From contig JAQTPU010000045.1 in assembly GCA_028712575.1 (NCBI GenBank), positions 1-6,398 of the forward strand: DNA of 6,398 nucleotides, read 5' to 3'. Positions 4,631 through 6,398 of the stretch are shown one piece after another (within the stretch, counting starts at the first letter, position 1; the number at the start of each line of letters is the position of its first letter). A model generated the notes under the pieces. That model was not told where the DNA came from. It saw only the letters and a list, made by a program, of their open reading frames with translations, and did no database searches. A program made the translations under genes and the position numbers. The stretch is from Candidatus Iainarchaeum sp. GTDB lineage: Archaea > Iainarchaeota > Iainarchaeia > Iainarchaeales > GCA-2688035.

Positions 4631-4670
4631 CTTTTTTAAACTTATTAAGCACTTTAATTATCTGGTTCTG
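4631..4670 (+). promoter_or_regulatory. Promoter of the RNase HII - Hsp20 operon
   Basis: CTTTTTTAAA (4631-4640) is the TATA candidate and lies about 28 bases before TCTGGTTCTG (4661-4670), which touches the ATG at 4671. The message would have a very short leader. Confidence 0.45.
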
Positions 4671-5327
4671 ATGCTGATTGCGGGAATTGACGAGGCGGGC
4701 AGGGGCCCTGTTCTTGGGCCAATGGTTCTGGCTGTTGCAAGCATTGAAAAAAACCTCGAAGAAAGGCTTTTGGAAATTGGGGTAAGGGATTCAAAACTGC
4801 TTTCGAAAGCCCAGCGGGAGGAGCAGTTTAATCCCATAAAAAGTGCCCTGAAGGAATTCGCCACTGTGCATATCCAGCCTGAAGAAATCGATTCTCTGCG
4901 CACCTGGAAAAGCCTTAATGAAATAGAGGCAATGCGCATAGGCGCGCTTCTGAACAACTTGAAGGAAAAGCCGGAAATTGTTTTTATTGACGCTCCTGAC
5001 ATCAAGCAGGAAAACTTCGGCAAGCGCATCAGGAAGTATATTAATTTCCAGACAATTCTCCGCACAGAGCACAAGGCGGATTTGAATTATCCCATTGTTT
5101 CAGCTGCAAGCATTATTGCAAAAATAGAGCGCGATGCGGCAATTGAAGAGCTTGCAAAAAAAGCCGGTTGCAGAATAGGCAGCGGTTATCCGCACGATCC
5201 CGACACAATAAGCTTTTTGAATGATTGCATCAAAAAAAATAACCAGTTGCCGGGCTTTGCGAGAAAAAGCTGGCAGACAACCCGGAATATTCTGGACAAA
5301 AAGTTCCAAAAAAAACTGGTTGGGTGA
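4671..5327 (+). CDS. rnhB: Ribonuclease HII
   Basis: This 218-residue enzyme cleaves the RNA strand of RNA:DNA hybrids and removes primers and misincorporated ribonucleotides. It starts with the family's opening motif IAGIDEAGRGP.LGP.V. The four acidic catalytic residues are visible: Asp7 and Glu8 in DEAGRG, Asp107 in FIDAPD, and Asp137 in EHKAD, which leads into the conserved YPIVSAASIIAK.ERD. The GSGYPHDP.T block (170-179) and a C-terminal ..RKSW.T segment complete the domain. Length is normal for archaeal RNase HII. The ATG at 4671 gives the expected start seven residues before the first catalytic Asp. It is the first gene of a probable operon with the Hsp20-like gene, whose open frame begins with a GTG overlapping this stop codon. 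Confidence 0.96.
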   Translation: MLIAGIDEAGRGPVLGPMVLAVASIEKNLEERLLEIGVRDSKLLSKAQREEQFNPIKSALKEFATVHIQPEEIDSLRTWKSLNEIEAMRIGALLNNLKEKPEIVFIDAPDIKQENFGKRIRKYINFQTILRTEHKADLNYPIVSAASIIAKIERDAAIEELAKKAGCRIGSGYPHDPDTISFLNDCIKKNNQLPGFARKSWQTTRNILDKKFQKKLVG

Positions 5328-5383
5328 AAATATTCCCGGAAAAAAAGCAAGGAAAAAGCCTTCTTCAGAAACGGTGTGCCTTG

Positions 5384-5905
5384 ATGAGTGAAAAAAAGCC
5401 GTCCAACGAGGAAAACAGGGGCGCTTTGGACAAAAACCCCCTGAACAGGAACGAGAAGCGCATGGCAGGCCTGTTTTCTGACCTTGAAAAAATGGAAAAG
5501 GTCCTTGATGAGATAATGTCAAACCTAGAGCCAAGTGCAGAGAAGCAGGACGGCAATTACAAGCTTGATTTTTCAATGACAATTGCTCCCAACGGCGAGG
5601 TTGTTGTGGAGGGCAATAACAGGAAAAAAGCCATTCCGCCCCAGTTCAGGGAGCCTCTTGTTGAAGTTTTTGACCAGCAGGAAACCTTTCTGGTTACGGC
5701 TGAAATGCCCGGAGTAGAGGAAAAAGACCTGCAGATAATGCCCCTTGAAAACAAGGCAATTGAAATAATCGCTTCAGGGGAAAAAAAGTTTTACAAGCTT
5801 GTTAATTTTTCCCTGCCGATAAAAGGGCTTTCCAACAAAAAATTCAAAAACGGCATACTTGAATTGAAAATTGAAAAGGAAAAAAATCCGTTTCAAAAAT
5901 CATAA
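5384..5905 (+). CDS. hsp20: Hsp20/alpha-crystallin family protein
   Basis: The protein is a likely ATP-independent holdase chaperone that keeps unfolded cytosolic proteins from aggregating. The alpha-crystallin domain spans about residues 89-166 of 173: REPLVEVFD....F.V.AEMPGVEEKDLQI, then FSLPIKGLS, and the closing ..KFKNGILELKIEK that corresponds to the family's NGVL strand. Before it lie a charged, probably helical N-terminus (1-50) and a segment reading FSMTIAPNGEVVVEG, as in archaeal GvpH-like Hsp20 proteins. The C-terminal I-x-I anchor is absent and the tail is very short, so large oligomers of the classic type may not form. I chose the ATG at 5384, with GGTG (5373-5376) upstream as a ribosome binding site. 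The frame is open from a GTG at 5324 overlapping the rnhB stop (GTGA), which would add 20 residues and cannot be excluded. It is in an operon with rnhB. Confidence 0.87.
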   Translation: MSEKKPSNEENRGALDKNPLNRNEKRMAGLFSDLEKMEKVLDEIMSNLEPSAEKQDGNYKLDFSMTIAPNGEVVVEGNNRKKAIPPQFREPLVEVFDQQETFLVTAEMPGVEEKDLQIMPLENKAIEIIASGEKKFYKLVNFSLPIKGLSNKKFKNGILELKIEKEKNPFQKS

Positions 5906-6398
5906 TTTTTCCTGTTTTATCTGGTCTTTTCCGAAGTGTTCCAGGAATTTTTTTGTTGTCCTTAGCACATAACTTCTGCCTTTCTGCTCTCTCACGACAA
6001 AGCCTTCTTCAACAAGCCTTGAAATATGGTCGTATGCCTTGTTGTTCCTGTATTTGATTACTGCGTTCTGCATTATGGGCTGCTTGAAAGCAATCAAGGC
6101 AAGTGTTTTCATTATTCCCTGGTGGAACAATGCCTTTGCTGCAAAACCCGAAACAAGGGGTTCGAGCTCTGCTTTTACCTGCATTTTGAAAGCATCTTCA
6201 ATCTGCAGGATTTCAAGCGCTGTTTCCCTTTCATTAAATTCAATTAAAAAATCAAGCGCGGCTTTTTTCACTTCAGTGTAATTTTCACTGCCAACAATTG
6301 CCATTAAATCCTGGATTGCAAGGGCATTCGGGCTCATAAAGAGCGCGGCTTCAAAAAGCTTGTTCCAGGTTTCCTTTGGCTGTTCGGGATTCTGCTTT
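5900..6398 (-). CDS. scpB: Segregation and condensation protein B, ScpB (5' end beyond the window)
   Basis: ScpB joins ScpA and SMC in the complex that condenses and segregates chromosomes. About 165 codons are visible. The frame stays open to the window's right edge, reading ..W-N-K-L-F-E-A-A-L-F before the Met at 6337, which matches the EA.LF start of the first ScpB winged helix, so that Met is internal. The C-terminal winged-helix domain carries the clearest signature: TLALIAFKQPIMQNAVIKYR, then HISRLVEEGFV, RSYVLRTTKKFLEHFG. The N-terminal part (..NERETALEIL.., VSGFAAKA) is more diverged. The TGA stop (5902-5900) abuts the TAA stop of the convergent Hsp20 gene, so the two genes meet tail to tail with no spacer. 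Confidence 0.9.
   Translation of the reverse strand, partial: KQNPEQPKETWNKLFEAALFMSPNALAIQDLMAIVGSENYTEVKKAALDFLIEFNERETALEILQIEDAFKMQVKAELEPLVSGFAAKALFHQGIMKTLALIAFKQPIMQNAVIKYRNNKAYDHISRLVEEGFVVREQKGRSYVLRTTKKFLEHFGKDQIKQEKL

Noticed and set aside
5100..5582. 160-codon frame antisense to rnhB and hsp20
   Set aside because: It crosses two well-supported genes on the other strand and shows no domain; composition is that of a shadow.
6335..6337. Met at 6337 as the start of ScpB
   Set aside because: The frame remains open to the window edge and the upstream residues match the ScpB N-terminal helix.
16..6398. CRISPR array, insertion sequence, toxin-antitoxin or defence island
   Set aside because: No spaced direct repeats, transposase motifs or nuclease/toxin domains were found; apart from the paralogue pair the content is housekeeping.

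Overview
The window is archaeal. It carries a TFIIB-type transcription factor, the archaeal/eukaryotic ribosomal proteins eS8 and eL33 (L35Ae), an archaeal-type S-adenosylhomocysteine hydrolase, RNase HII, an Hsp20-family protein and ScpB. Starts are preceded by A/T-rich TATA boxes such as TTTAAATA. Short intergenic gaps, lysine-rich proteins and lack of synteny I recognise suggest an uncultivated small-genome archaeon (a DPANN-type lineage is my guess), but the sequence does not fix the phylum. The first 15 bases match the end of an Illumina paired-end adapter, so this is the left end of a draft contig and genomic sequence begins at about base 16.

Layout. 16-765 (+): 3' part of the SAH hydrolase gene. 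766-894: hairpin region and promoter. 895-1305 (+): ribosomal protein eS8. 1306-1519: terminator, three tandem TATA-like boxes, two hairpins and a 13-codon leader ORF. 1520-2425 (+): transcription factor B (tfb). 2439-2461: terminator between convergent units. 2503-3225 (-) and 3236-3826 (-): two tandem paralogous proteins of a family I do not recognise. 3927-4238 (+): a 103-residue helical protein with two CxxC motifs. 4283-4537 (-): ribosomal protein eL33. 4671-5327 (+): RNase HII, followed in an operon by an Hsp20-like protein (5384-5905). 5900-6398 (-): 3' part of scpB, running off the right edge and overlapping the Hsp20 gene tail to tail.

Most genes are informational or housekeeping: translation, transcription initiation, RNA:DNA hybrid removal, chromosome condensation, methyl-cycle salvage. 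The less ordinary material is the tandem paralogue pair, the CxxC protein and the elaborate tfb leader. Both paralogues have nearly the same promoter, so the duplication included the promoter. In the second copy (2503-3225) the reading frame runs upstream through that promoter, because the start codon equivalent to its sister's is out of frame by one base. A recurrent GGTT element lies just upstream of at least six starts. No CRISPR array, insertion sequence, tRNA, rRNA or defence system was seen.
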